Shown: piece by piece, positions 11,640-62,867 of the stretch
Position numbering within the stretch: position 1 is the first letter of the stretch
Layout: the number at the start of each line of letters is the position of its first letter
Source of the DNA: Lepus europaeus
Taxonomy: Eukaryota > Chordata > Mammalia > Lagomorpha > Leporidae
DNA: 64,000 nucleotides
Reading direction: 5' to 3'
Assembly: GCF_033115175.1 (NCBI RefSeq)
Contig: NC_084839.1
Coordinates: 35,511,501 to 35,575,500 of the forward strand
The notes under the pieces: generated by a model
Seen by the model: only the letters and a program-made list of their open reading frames with translations
Databases searched by the model: none
What the model was told of the DNA's origin: nothing
Made by a program: the position numbers and the translations under genes

Positions 11640-11932
11640 AGGCTGATACAGTGGTATAAATGGGGTAAGCCAATGTCTGAGATGCTGGCAAACCATACAG
11701 GAACCTGCTCAAGTCCCAGCGGCTCCACTCCCATCTGACCTAGCTCCCTGCTAATGCTCCTGGGGAATCAGCATAAAATGGCCCAGGTGCTTGGGTCCCT
11801 GCCACACAAGAGTTCCTGGATTCTAGGTTTGGCCTGCCCCAGCCCTCACCATTGTGGTTATCTGGGGAGTAAACCAGCAGAGGGAAGATTTCTCTCTCTG
11901 TAACTCTTTCAAATAAATTTGAAAAATCAAAA
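11640..11932 (+). repeat. CSINE, diverged
   Basis: Head GAGGCTGATACAGTGGTATA, body CTAATGCTCCTGGGGAATCAG, tail TTTCAAATAAATTTG. Paired tail to tail with the next copy. Confidence 0.78.
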
Positions 11933-11938
11933 CTTTCA

Positions 11939-12234
11939 AATAAGATTTATTATTTGAGAAGCAGAGTTACAGACATAGAGAGGGAGAGGCAGAGAGAGAG
12001 TCTATCTGCTGGTTCACTCCCCAAATGTCTGCAATGGCTGGAGCAGGGATGATCAGAAGTCAGGAGCTCCTTCTGGATCTCTTGCGTGGGTGTAGGGACC
12101 CAAGCACTTGGACCATCCTCTACTGCTTTCCCAGGCCATCAGTAGGGATGCTGAGACTGCTGGGATGGGCACCCATATGGGATACTGGTGCTGCAGGCAG
12201 AGGCTTAACCCGCTAAGCCACAACGTGGGCCCCT
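11939..12234 (-). repeat. CSINE
   Basis: Reverse copy from TAAGATTTATTATTTGAGAAG to the head CGCTAAGCCACAACGTGGGCC. Confidence 0.84.
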
Positions 12235-12255
12235 GAAGCATATTTAAATAGAGAT

Positions 12256-12544
12256 CTGAGACAGGCATTTCAATAGTGGTTAAGACACCACTTGGGATAC
12301 CTGTATTGGAGTGCCTGGGTTCAAGTCCCAGCTCTGCTTCCAATCCAGTTTCCTGTTAATGAGCACCTGGGATGCAGCAGGTGATAGTTCAAGTATTTGT
12401 GTCCCTTCCACTCACATGGGAGACTAGGATTGAGTTCTAGGCTCCTTGCTTTGGCCTAGCTATTGCAGGCATTTGGGGAGTGAGCCGGTAGATGGATGAA
12501 ATATCTCTGTCTCTCTCTGCCTTTCAAATAAAATGAAAAAAAAA
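12256..12544 (+). repeat. CSINE, old
   Basis: Variant carrying CACCACTTGGGATACCTGTA instead of GGCATCCCATATGGG. Ends CCTTTCAAATAAAATG plus A-run and G-run. Confidence 0.77.
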
Positions 12545-12545
12545 G

Positions 12546-14159
12546 GGGGGGGCACTTAAAATAGGACTATTTCCTTTATTTTACTAATGGTTTTTCTGTC
12601 TTTTGATCACTAGTGTGAGTGTATTGAGCCTTTTTACCTTTTAAACTCACAGCAGAAACACGAGTGAGAATTTGGAATTAAAGATTCAAGAAAATTTCTT
12701 ATCCTGTAGCTAAGTATGATAAACAGTTACAGAAAAAATTTTGATAAATTGAAAAAAAAGGATCTCACAGACTCAAAATACAGTTGTTAGATGTTCTTGG
12801 GGATAAGCAGCTAGCTAGTCAGACTGGAAAAGATTTTGTTAGTTTTTCCAAATTGTAAAAATTCCCAACCCAAGACACACACAAAAAAATAGCTTGCCAT
12901 GCCAGCTGCTGAGACATTCCAACCAACAGGAAATTAAACAGCAAGTTCTGGAATTTACATATGAAGATGACAGTTTTTCCTCACTTAAATACAAAGTATT
13001 AGACAACGAAATAATAGCTGAGTTGAATAGTAATTAGGAAACAGAAATATTTATAACTTTTATTAAAATAAGCTAAAGAACATGTTCAGGTTAAGTTATA
13101 TACACTGATGTATGGTTATCAAAATACTTGACCACTCCTATGTAGGCCTTCTAAATATCTGTACCTAAATTTTTAGAAACACCATAATACTACATATGTT
13201 TAACATAATACAACTAAAATGCATAATGAATTATTTATAGTAGTTCAAATTAGCTTTAATTAGCCTTCTACTTATTATCAAATTCTAGACATATGTCTAC
13301 AATTTCCAGGGCTTCGAAGCAGATCTGCATCTATACAAATACGTCCTAAAGTCCCAAGTAGACCCACAGCGTCTTCACTGAGACAATATTTAGAGATATG
13401 GCCCGGGAGAGTGGTTCACAACAGGAGACATATGCCTGTTGAAAACGATTACCAGTTCTCAGCCTGGGTAACTGATGGGTGCAAATTAAAAAATGATGAA
13501 GCCCAAGTCTCTGCTATTGAAATATAAAATCTGTATAATTCAGATGTATTTGTAGAAATTGTTTAAGTTATCAATTACGGAAATCACTAAGAGTGATGCT
13601 AAACTTAGAAAGTTACTCTATGTCCCCCGCCTTGATGGATGTCTTAATACTTCAGAGCATTAGGTGTCATTTCCAAAATAATTAGAGTTAGATTAACACA
13701 TCAAGGAATCATTACATATTACTAGGCATTTTAAAAGCACATTTGTCTTATTTACATTAATTAAAATAAGTGATAATTAGCTTCAAAATCCACTTTTACT
13801 GATAAAATATAGCCTCTATTAGACAGTTGTCTACAAACTACTATGGACCTGATAAAACTCAAGGTAGGTTGTAACCATAAGCATGTGTATGAATGAAATA
13901 CAAAGCAAGCAGGAGAGACAGAGAGTTATGTCCCAGCTCCTGGCATTGTTAATGAAAAGCCTCTTCTACTAGGAGATCCATTCAGGACACAAACACTGTG
14001 CTATAGAGAATCACAGAAGGTTTGAGCTGAAGGGGGAGCCCTGGAAATCATCCAGGTTATCTACCCTCTTATTTTACCCATTAGAAAACAAAGGCACAGA
14101 AAAGCTACCTCCAGGTCAAGTGATCTTTCTTTACTTTTATTCCTTTCTTCCTTTGTTTA
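12546..14159. other. SINE-free AT-rich stretch
   Basis: 1.6 kb with no open frame over 60 codons and no recognisable repeat except possible diffuse old LINE-like AT-rich sequence. Unusual mainly for lacking CSINEs. Confidence 0.4.
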
Positions 14160-14460
14160 CCTCCCCCTCCTGAGTGACAGAGAGAGAGAAGGAGAGACAA
14201 AGAAAGGGAGATCTTCCATCTACAGGTCCATTCCCCAGATGCCTGCAACAGCCAGGGCTGGACCAGGCTGAAGCCAGGATCCAGGAACTCCACCCAGGTT
14301 CCACATGGGTGGCAGGGACACAAGGAGTTGTGTCCTCCCAAGCACATAGCAGGAAGTTAGATCTGAAGTGGAGGAGCCAGGAACCAAATCAGGTGCTTGG
14401 ACATGGGATGCAGGTGCCCCCAGAAGTTGCTTTACTGTCTGCAGCACAACACCTGCCCTG
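14160..14460 (-). repeat. CSINE, old
   Basis: Reverse copy: GAGTGACAGAGAGAGAGAAGG, CTGCAACAGCCAGGGCTGGAC, terminal GCAGCACAACACCTGCCC. The only CSINE between 12.55 and 19.38 kb. Confidence 0.78.
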
Positions 14461-15295
14461 TAAGTGTTGTCTTATTCTCTATCCATTGCTCTTAAAGATG
14501 GTTAGTCTTCTGCTAAAGCAAGAATGAAATGCTTGAATTAAAGACTTTAACAGAAAACAAACACGCGGAACATTAACTTGTAAGCGGCATTTATCTTTAC
14601 GTGTTAAGTACATGCATACAATCTGTGTGCTTGCAATTACGCTAATACTTTACACCGACACCCCGGTGTTTTCAAGACATTGCTGTTAGTGGGACTGCGG
14701 CATCATTCCTCTTCTGGTGGTATCTTTTCATTATAAAAATCACTTTCTTTGTGGAGAATGCTTTTGCCATTCAAATTGTTCCAAAACCGGGATTGGAAAT
14801 CACTGGTGGTGACAAATGACTGAGAAAGTGCCAACTTTTTGACAAATTACAATTCTAAGGCAAGGAGGCTAAGGGAACAGAAAACATCTTTGGAATTTAA
14901 AAAGGCAAAATAATTGACTAATTGTCTGATGTACTGTGGTTTCAGAATTTGCAGGAGCAAAGAAGAGCGGTGGGAGAAGGAGACTCTACTTTCTCCTTCA
15001 ACTCTTTCCCTCATCCAGAGCTTTACCCTTTGCTCCACCATCTCTCTGATCCCAAGGATTCAGAAGCCCGTAGTGATTCTTTAACCAGTTACAGTCATCT
15101 TCACAAAGTCACATGCTGCAATGGCTCCGTGGCTGGAGCAAGCTGGAACAAACACATTCACATAACCACCAGGACTGCAACAGGTGCAAGACCGAGTCCA
15201 GGCCCATAGCTTCTCTGGCTGAGAGAGGTTTAATTTCATGTTCTCTTATATGGAGCTTAGAAGTCTGCATTTTAAATGGCCTGAGAAGTGCTCTA

Positions 15296-15377
15296 CAAAA
15301 AACAAAAACAAAAACAAAAAAACCCAAGAAACAAAAAACAAAAACAAAAAAAACCAACCCCCAAACAAAACAACCCC
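15296..15377 (+). repeat. A/C-rich low-complexity tract
   Basis: Imperfect AAAAAC/CAAAAA repeats of about 80 bases. The Lys/Thr-rich and Phe/Val-rich open frames over it are artefacts. Confidence 0.85.
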
Positions 15378-16277
15378 ATGAGGACTGAGCAGGCACCCAG
15401 GTACGGAAGGTGTGATGCACTGAGCAGGGTGTGGAGAGGTCAGGCACAGGTGGAGCAGAGAAGTGCTCCGGTGGCACCACTCCCTGTGACGGTGCAATTT
15501 TTGGACAGCATCAGGAAAGAGCTATATAAAGAAATTAAAAGGCCTGAAAGTTGGCAGGGGTGAGACGCAACCCAGGTGAGCCAGAAACTGCACCAGAGGC
15601 TGCAGGGAATGCTTGGTTACAGAAGTAAGTGGGCTTCTGCGAAGAGGCCTGGGGCAAGCTGAGTTTTACAAAAGTCGGGGCCGAATCTGGACCCTGGGCA
15701 CTGAAGTGCAAGTCCCCTCCATGGGACCGAGGAGTGTGAGCGAATCCGTGTAGCACGGAGGCCCCGGGGTGCACTTGAAACAGAAACAAGTGGCGGCTCA
15801 GGACCTGTGTCCCTGAGTGACTCGGGCAGCGGCCAGGCGAGGTGGCCCGGGGTCACCCAGGGTCCGCTCCACTGGCGGATGCTGTCAGAAGATTGTTTTT
15901 CTTCACAGCAGTGTCCCTGCATCAGAACATTTTTATAAGTGTTAGATGCTTCTTCCTCTCCCCTCCCCAGTGATGCCTGAGGGGTGGATTTGTCTAAGCA
16001 AAAACAATGAGGAAGAGGAAGGCTAATTTGAATAAATGCCTAAATGCTATAAAATATAAAGGAAGACAGTCACCTCACCAATCCCTGCCAAAGACTCAAC
16101 TGTTTGAAGCATGAATCTGAGAAAAATGAGTAATGCAGTTATGTCCTGTCTTCCAATTTCCTATGTGCACACACATGCATGTGTATGTGCGTTATGTCAC
16201 ATATATATTACATATTATCTGTATTGACAACCAGTGACCAGAGAGGATGTGCGTGGCTTGGTAATAAGAAGGTTTAA

Positions 16278-16311
16278 ATGAAAACAAACAAACAAACAAA
16301 AAAAAAAAACA
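16278..16311 (+). repeat. (AAAC)n microsatellite
   Basis: AAAACAAACAAACAAACAAA followed by an A run. Confidence 0.85.
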
Positions 16312-18036
16312 CTATGAAACCTAAAAAGAAATCTTCCGGCAAAGTCGCCTTTTATCTTTTCTTCTTCGTTTTCCTTGTGCCTGTGGTACCATCCTGTTAA
16401 AAATCCAAGAACCAAACACATCTGCGGAGGCACACTCTTGCTAACATGGTGAGAATAAGGAGGCCCCGTCAGCTTCTATGCATACTAAAAATGTGAAATT
16501 TCCCAAATAAGCTCCCTGAAGTCCCTCCAGCAGGCAAGAAACTATTGTTTAGCTGCCATTATTTCTTGGTAAATGGATACTCCTGAATAACTGAGGTTCA
16601 CTGGAAGCTTCCATAGCCATATTCACAAATGCAGATTCTCAGAGATGTTACTGTGTTTCCCTAGTAGTACATGCTTCACTCCTGGTGCCAGACACCAGAG
16701 ATTTCTGGGATAATGTGCACCTGTGAAATCTGACAACATTCAGGTAAGCATGCCAGACCCGGAGCAGGCAAGAGTTCATGAAATGCTCTTCATTTTTGCT
16801 CACAGGAACGCCACTGCTTTTAGCCATTTTGCCTGACAGTGATAGGCAGCCTTGTGCTATTAGTTCACACAAGTTCCTTGATAGCAAACTAAAAGTACTT
16901 TCAAACATTCTGCTTTCTTTGTGGATGTCCGGCAGAGAAGACATCCACTATGAAGCTTCAAAACTTCTAAGTATACATTTATATAGCTAATATCTCTATA
17001 TATCTATATGTAGATAGACAGATGTTACGTTTCCTTGGGAAAAGAACCCAAAGTAAATTCAGCTCACTTATTAGATGTTTTCTGCACTTTTTGGATACAT
17101 AATGTAATTGACATAAGGACAGTCCTTCTGCTCTTAGCAGAATTTACAGACCCAACCTGATTATGATGCAGTCACTACGGTGAGGGTTGCACAAGTTCAC
17201 AGAGGCTACGGATTCAACTGTTTGGAAGAGGAATGGCAATGAACAATTTAAACACCGTGCCCAGGAGGACTGCTCTCGGCACTGAGAGGGTCAGCCAGGA
17301 GAAAAGGACAGAGTCCTGACCACCAAAGGAGAGCATCAGGGTCAGCGGCCAACTACTCAAGGGCAGCACTGTCATGAGGATGGTGATTTCCTGTCATTCA
17401 TCCACTATTTGCTATATATGGAATTTGTATGGAATTTTCTCTAACTAGCTTTAAAAATAGAATCGTCAATGTCTCATGAGAGAAAAACTAGAATCTTCCA
17501 TGGAATCAAAGAATAAACCTGGATGACCTTGCAAGGTTCCCTTTCTACATCAATGTCAAATGTGGAAAAAAATGCCAGCATTACTCAACAGACCTGGTTG
17601 CAGTAGAGGGAATTAAAATGCAGGAACATAATGTCATTCATTACACAAACAACAGCGAGGCAGGCTATTTGATATTGCTTTAAGATACTTTGTGGTCTGC
17701 TGAAGCAAGGTGATATATGCAAATCTTTCTCATAAAGCAAAGCATAAGTCCACAAATTTCCAATATAAATTGCCTCCGGAGGGGCCGCTGAGAGTGAAAA
17801 TGTCTCCTCCAAATGTGCAGTTTCAGGCCTTACAACATTTAAAGAAATGTTCTAAAAGAGAAAATTGGCATGGAGAAAGCACGGGAGAGGAATCAGCAAC
17901 GATCACAGCAAAGCAATTCTAGAAGGCATCTTAATTTTCATATGGCTAATTTGCATTTGAAACACTGAGAATCCCTATCTCGCTCGTACAAAAATGTGTA
18001 CATATTAAATTACTTTGCACTTGAAAGAACATTTTC

Positions 18037-56677
<38,641 letters not shown>

Positions 56678-57356
56678 CTGGAAAATAAGATTGACTCACC
56701 TTATTCAAGTGTAAAGGACATTGTTCTCATAGTCTATATAATCCCAGTTTACCCAGGATGTCAAAGGTTTATTCCCATCAACTAATTTTAAATCCACTTA
56801 AAAATATTGGATGTTATTTTTGTTTGGTTCAGTCCTACGGATTTTTTCCAGGTTTCACATGTTATTTCTGTTAATGGGTCTGTGTTTTCTTCAGTTGAAT
56901 TAAAAATATTTATGGAAAGGGATCTTATCCAATGTACTGTTTTCATCATCTCCAAGTAAATAATTGAAATATGATGCTGTACAATCCAGCTGAAGGAACA
57001 TTTCGTAGTCTTGAATATGGTGTTATCTTTTCCCTCCTAATTCACGTGACTACCACAATGGTTAGGAAGAGCTGTGGAACAAGATAGGGAACAAAGTACT
57101 CTACTTCTGCCTGGTGGAGAGAAGAAAGATAAAACGTCGACTGTTGAACAACACAGCTTTTAAAAACAGTAACAACAAAATCCTCTTAGGTCTACATTTA
57201 ATGCTCTAAGCAATAAACATATATCTATATATTTATATACAAATTTACATATTCATAGATAAATCCATGTCCATGTTGATTTATATGTATATACTGGGTT
57301 GACTTTTCTGTCCTGCATCACCCATATGTGAATTTTCGGTAACTGTATTACATTTC

Positions 57357-57707
57357 TTTTCCTTTTTTTTTAAATTTATTATTATTATTTTTTTGACAGG
57401 CAGAGTGGACAGTGAGAGAGAGACAGAGAGAAGGGTCTTCCTTTTTGCTGTTGGTTCACCCTCCAATGGCCGCTGCGGCCGGCGCATCGTGCTGATCCGA
57501 AGCCAGGAGCCAGGTGCTTCTCCTGGTCTCCCATGCGGGTGCAGGGCCCAAGCACTTGGGCCATCCTCCACTGCCTTCCCGGGCCACAGCAGAGAGCTGG
57601 CCTGGAAGAGGGGCAACCGGGATAGAATCCGGCGCCCCAACCGGGACTAGAACCCGGTGTGCCGGCGCCGCAAGGCAGAGGATTAGCCTGTTAAGCCACG
57701 GCGCCGG
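57357..57707 (-). repeat. Young-type CSINE with target-site duplication
   Basis: Full length and CpG-rich, from GACAGGCAGAGTGGACAGTG to AAGCCACGGCGCCGGC. Flanked by CTGTATTACATTTC at 57343-57356 and 57708-57721. Lies about 1 kb upstream of the CDKL4 start codon. Confidence 0.94.
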
Positions 57708-57915
57708 CTGTATTACATTTCAAATGATGAATAACGTCAATGTAATGAAATGAATTAGTAACACAGTAACACTGTTCTATGCAAATTACTTACAACCTGC
57801 ACAAATACTCTATGAAGCAGATGATATTTCTACCCAAGTATACAGATGAGAAGACCGAGGAACACTGAATCCAGTATGGAATTAGAACCCAGGGAGTTGG
57901 GTTCCAAAAATGACA

Positions 57916-58200
57916 ATTAAAAAAATTAGATTTTATTTCAGACGTGGAGGGAGGGAGGGAGCAGGAGAGGGGGAGAGGGACAGAACTCTCATACACTGGT
58001 TCACTCCCCAGATGCTTGGGACAGTTGGGGCTGGGCTGGTGCTAGGCCTGGCCTGAAGCAAAGAACTGGATCCAGGCTTCCTCCTGGGTGGCAGGAATCC
58101 AATTACTTCACTGCCTTCTCCCAGGGTTTACATTAGCAGGAAGCTGGAATCAGGTTTCGAATCCAGGGCTCCTTAGCCACTAGGCCAAATGCCTGTCCCC
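57916..58200 (-). repeat. CSINE, old
   Basis: GATTTTATTTCAGACGTGG, GGGA repeats, CACTGGTTCACTCCCCAGATG, terminal GCCAAATGCCTGTCCCC. Confidence 0.75.
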
Positions 58201-58383
58201 CAAAGACCAATTTTAATCACTACACTCTTTCCTCTTGGTTAATTCACAAGAATACACAACTCAAAGACCTATTTTATCCAGGTATTTTATTACTAAAACA
58301 TCAAGTTAAAGAGTTGACCACTTTTTTCAAAGTACTAACTTACTATTTTACACTTTTTTTATTTAGTGGATCCTATTGCCTAT

Positions 58384-58711
58384 CTTTTAAAAAAAGTATT
58401 TATTTGAAAGGCAGAAAACAGAGAGAGAGCAAACGGCAGAAAGCAAGAGATAGAGCAAGATACCCTCCATCTGCTGTTTAACTCCTCAGATGGCCGCAAC
58501 AGCCAGGACGAGGTCAGGCCAAAGTCAGGAGTCCAGAACTCCAACTGGGTCTCCCCCATGGACGGCAGGAACCCGAGCGCTTGAGCCATCACCTGCTGCC
58601 CTCACAGCATTAGCAAGAAGCTGAATCAGAAGCACAGAGTAGCCCGGACTCAAATCAGGTGCTTCCAATATAGCCTATGGGTGTACAAAGTGGTTGATCA
58701 ACAAGGCCTGA
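58384..58711 (-). repeat. CSINE, old
   Basis: GTATTTATTTGAAAGGCAGAA, CCATCTGCTGTTTAACTCC, degraded head TTGATCAACAAGGCCTG. Confidence 0.75.
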
Positions 58712-58992
58712 CTCCGTGTCTCTTACTAAAGGGACATACTGAAGCACACACACTCCAGTAACACATGGAAAATCCAACACAGACTCTGTTAATGTATTTT
58801 AACCTGGTTATTATTCTCTGAAAGAGACTGAGATAAAAGCATGCAAACGTTTGCCTTTCATAAGCCTACAAATAGGTGGCTGGAAAGAGGAGAGGAGAAA
58901 CCAGGAGGCTGCACAGCCCTGTGAATTTAACACACTTGGTAAGCGTTATAGCTCCTGGAGGAAATATGAATATGAGTAAGAGGTGAACTATG

Positions 58993-59321
58993 AATTTCTA
59001 TTTATTTTGAAAGAATTACAGGGAGAGGGAAAGGGAGAGGGAGAGAGGGAGAAAGGGAGGAGGAAGAGAGAATCTTTCATCTGCTGGTTCACTCCCCAAA
59101 TGGCTGCAATGGCTGGGGTTGCGCCAGACTGAAGCCAGGAGCCAGGAGCTTCTTTTGGGTCTCCCATGCAGGTGGAGGGGCCAAAGCACTTGAGCCATCC
59201 TCCACTGCTTTCCCAGGCACATCAGCAGGGAACTGGATCAGAAGTGGAGCAGCTGGAACTTGAACTGGGATGCTGCAGCTGGAGATGGCAGCTTAACCTG
59301 CCGCACCACAGTGCCGGCCCC
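58993..59321 (-). repeat. CSINE
   Basis: TTTATTTTGAAAGAATTACAG, GGGAGA repeats and terminal CGCACCACAGTGCCGGCCCC. Confidence 0.86.
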
Positions 59322-59889
59322 GAACTATGGATCTTTAATCATGAGTTATTCTCTTATTTCATTCTAGGTATTTGGTTTGATACTGAGCTATGCTTTTCCT
59401 TTTTTCCCAACAAGTTCAACACTGACTGATTCCTCAGACTACTGTTTTGATCTCTTAGTTATGTCACCCAAACTACTGAATACAATAAAACAAACCTCCA
59501 GGAAACAGTCCCTGGTAACCTCACAATATTATCTGTTTGCAAGGCCCTCAGATCCTCATGGACAACGAGGCTGAGTGTGCACGCAGGAACCAGAGCGAGG
59601 CAGAACCACCTCAGAGGAGCTGTGGTTCCAGCTGCAGCTCACCAGGCCTGCCCCCGAGTTATCATCAGTGGGAATTCCTTCCTTCTTACCTGAACCCCAG
59701 ATCCACTGGCAGACCACACGATGACACTCCACAGGAACGCACAGAATCATCTCACACAGGGATGTCCTAGAACGAATGCCTTCTCTTCTTTCTGGGCCTC
59801 TACCCCATCCCAAGCTCAGATACACAATCCACACTACACCTAGATGCCCTGTCAAGAGACACAGAGTGGGTAACTCAGGAAACTCTACA
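59322..59889. other. Upstream flank, unassigned
   Basis: Open frames of 77 and 127 codons overlap on opposite strands (59537-59770 plus, 59556-59939 minus), with no domain. The longer one runs into the next CSINE. Confidence 0.4.
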
Positions 59890-60213
59890 GGCCGGTGCTG
59901 TGGCATAACAGGTAAAACTGCCACCTGCAGTGCTGGCATCCCATATGGGCACTGGCTCGAGTCCTGGCTGCCTCACTTCCAATCCAGCTCCCTGCTAATG
60001 TGCCTGGGAAAACAGTGGAGGATGGCTCAAGTGCTGGGGCCCCTGCCCCTGTGTGGGAGGCCTGGAAGCAGCTCCAGCTCCTGGTTTCGGACCAGCCTTG
60101 CTCTGGCCATTGCGGCCATTTGAGGAGTGAACCAGCAGGAGGAGGAACTCTGTCTCTCAGTCTCTACCTCTCTTTAACTCTGACTTTCAAATAAATAAAT
60201 CTTTCTTTAAAAA
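59890..60213 (+). repeat. CSINE
   Basis: GGCCGGTGCTGTGGCATAAC to CTTTCAAATAAATAAATC. Confidence 0.87.
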
Positions 60214-60362
60214 AAGGAGAATCACTATAACAAATAAACAAATAAATGAGTCAAGGCCATTCATATTTATTGATATGGCAGTATTGGTCTCTATCATATT
60301 GTTTTATGATATAATTGATATGTGTTTCCTTCTGTTGAGTGTTGTATTTTCTAACAAACAGA

Positions 60363-60667
60363 AAAAGATTTATTTGAAAGGTAGAGTGACAAAAAGAGAG
60401 GGACAGAGACAGATCTTCCACCTGTTAGTACACTCCCCAAATGGCCACATAGCCAGGTCCAGGCCAGCTGAAGCCAGGAGGCAGGAAGCCCATCCTGGTG
60501 CCCACATGGGGTTAGAGGCCCAAGGACTTGGGCCACCATCTGCTACCACACCATGTGCACAAGCAGAAGCTGCATTGAAAGCAGAGCAGCCAGGACTCTA
60601 AAGGGCATTCTGACATGGCCAGTGTCAAAAGCAGTGGTTTAACCCACTGTGCCACAATGCCAGCCCC
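60363..60667 (-). repeat. CSINE
   Basis: AAAGATTTATTTGAAAGGTAG to CACTGTGCCACAATGCCAGCC. Confidence 0.85.
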
Positions 60668-60756
60668 ATATTTGTTTTTTGTTTTAAAATTTATTTTGAT
60701 ATTTGGGAAAACTTGTGTTTTTGTTTAAATAGTTTATTGTACTTTTAAAAATGCTC

Positions 60757-61092
60757 ACCCGGCACTGCAGCTCAATAGGCTAATCCTCTGCCTTGTGGCG
60801 CTGGCACACCAGGTTCTAATCCTGGTCAGGGCGCCAGATTCTGTCCCGGTTGCCCCTCTTCCAGGCCAGCTCTCTGCTATGGCCCGGGAAGGCAGTGGAG
60901 GATGGCCCAAGTGCTTGGGCCCTGCACTCCATGGGAGACCAGGAGAAGCACCTGGCTCCTGCCTTTGGATCAGCACGGTGCGCCAGCCGCAGTGCACCAG
61001 CAGCGGCGGCCATTGGAGGGTGAACCAACGGCAAAGGAAGACCTTTCTCTCTGTCTCTCTCTCACTGTCCACTCTACCTATCAAAAAAAAAA
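60757..61092 (+). repeat. Young-type CSINE, first unit of a tandem dimer
   Basis: ACCCGGCACTGCAGCTCAATA to CACTGTCCACTCTACCTATC plus A run. Preceded by AAAAATGCTC at 60747-60756. Confidence 0.92.
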
Positions 61093-61123
61093 ACCTAAAT
61101 AAATAAATTAAAAAAAAAAAATA

Positions 61124-61457
61124 AAGGCTAATCCTCTGCTTTGCGGCACCGGTACACCGGGTTCTAGTCCCGGTCAGGGTGCCGGATTCTGTCCTGGTTG
61201 CCCCTCTTCCAGGCCAGCTCTCTGCTGTGGCCAGGGAGTGCAGTGGAGGATGGCCCAAGTGCTTGGGCCCTGCACCCGCATGGGAGACCAGGAGAAGCAC
61301 CTGGCTCCTGCCTTTGGATCAGCGCGGTGCGCAGGCCGCAGCACGCTGGCCACGGCGGCCATTGGAGGGTGAACCAATGGCAAAAAGGAAGACCTTTCTC
61401 TCAGTCTCTCTCTCTCTCACTGTCCACTCTGCCTGTAAAAAAAAAAAAAAAAAAAAA
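61124..61457 (+). repeat. Young-type CSINE, second unit of a tandem dimer
   Basis: Begins at GGCTAATCCTCTGCTTTGCG, lacking the first 25 or so head bases. Ends CACTGTCCACTCTGCCTGTA plus A run. Followed by AAAAATGCTC at 61458-61467. Confidence 0.92.
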
Positions 61458-61467
61458 AAAAATGCTC

Positions 61468-62319
61468 GTAGTTCCTGTTTTCTTCTTTGGCCTTTTTGTT
61501 TGCCAGTTTTTTAATGGTATCTTTGACTCCCATCTGTTGTCTATTGAATTTTCAATAAATCGTCTCTGCTTTTTTCCACTATGGTTTTAGGATAGTTTTA
61601 CAACAGTTTCAGTTGCATTACTTACTACATTGCTAGAATTTATAACATTTATATATTACTCTTCCACCCTTGCCCCTACTTTTGTTTTAGTCTTTAAATA
61701 AATTAAATGCTCCTCATAAGGTGTTATGCTGGAATTTTCCTAGTCAAAATTTTTGGTTGGGTAAAGGTCATTCTTCAACACATTCAAGAAGGATCCATCC
61801 ATATAGCATTCCTGAGATTCTTGAATGTTGTAACCATTCTCAGAGGATAGCTTGACTGTGAAATCTTTGGTTCTCACTTTTTTCTCTTAAATTTCTTCAA
61901 AATGCTGCTTCATTTTTACTTTGCAATGTATGTTGATTTTGATAAGCCTTCTGTCATTCTAACTCTATTACACTTAATGTTTTTAGGCTTTTTTTTTCCC
62001 TGGGGGCTGTGAGAGTATTTAGATCTTGCTTTATTTCCAGAAAATTTTCTTGGGTTATAACTTCAACTCTTGGTTCTATTTCATTGTTTTGTTTTCTTCT
62101 TCAGTAACTCCAGTTATACATATGTTGGATCATTTTTGTCTGTCTTCCATTTCAAACACCTTCTCTCTAAACTCTTATTTTTTCCTCATTTTTATTTTCT
62201 TGGCTGATATTTTGCCTTTCTTTAAAAGCCTTTATTAAATTTTAGCTTGAATCTTTTCTCCCATCAGCATCTTATAATCTAATCTTTATTTATGAGATGA
62301 CTGTCTTTTTCTTCCAGTT
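61468..62319 (-). repeat. Possible ancient L1-like fragment
   Basis: T-rich sequence with TCTATTTCATTGTTTTGTTTTC, ACTCCAGTTATACATATGTTGG and CATTTTTGTCTGTCTTCC, wording typical of old reversed L1 sequence. No intact frame. Confidence 0.4.
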
Positions 62320-62324
62320 TTTTT

Positions 62325-62651
62325 TTTTTTTTAACAATTATTTTTATTTATTTGACAGAGTTACATAGAGAAGTAGAGCCAAAGGGACAGGTCTTCCATT
62401 CCGCTGGTTCACCCCTCAAATGATCACAACGGCCAGAGCTGGGCTGATCTGAAGCCAGGAGCCAGTAGCTTCTTCTGGGTCTCCCATGTGGGCGCAGGGG
62501 CCCAAGCACTTGGGCCATCCTCTGCTGCTTTCCCAGGCCACTGCAGAGAGCTGGATAGGAAGAGGTGCAGCTGGGACTCGAACAGGCTCCCATATGTGAT
62601 GTTGGTGCTGTAGGCTGGAGCTTTAACCCGATGTGCCACAGTGCTGGGCCC
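62325..62651 (-). repeat. CSINE
   Basis: TTTTTATTTATTTGACAGAG to GATGTGCCACAGTGCTGGGCC. Confidence 0.86.
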
Positions 62652-62867
62652 TTTTCTAATTCTTTCCTAAGCTCAGTCAACTATCATTTATACATTTTTC
62701 TGTTCATTTCTGGTCTTATATTTTAATTTCTGACTCAAAATGGCTTTTCATATCTCCAAAAGAATGTAAAAAGTAATTTAAATCAGTTTGTGTTACGTTT
62801 ATTCTGCTCCATGTATAGGGTTTTTTCTTTCTTTCTTTTTTTTAAGATTCAACTTTTAAAATTTTTT

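Larger units (their letters stand above)
14461..18036. other. 3' flank of CDKL4, SINE-free
   Basis: No CSINE in 3.6 kb. It contains the low-complexity tracts listed separately and a GC-richer patch at 15540-15890. The CDKL4 3' untranslated region should start at 18036 and run left, but its end is not marked by a clear hexamer. Confidence 0.45.

Noticed and set aside
60755-61300. 181-codon open frame on the minus strand
   Set aside because: It is a translation across two young CSINEs. Similar peptides (LGHPPL..RAGLEEGQPGQ) appear at many other CSINE copies in the window.
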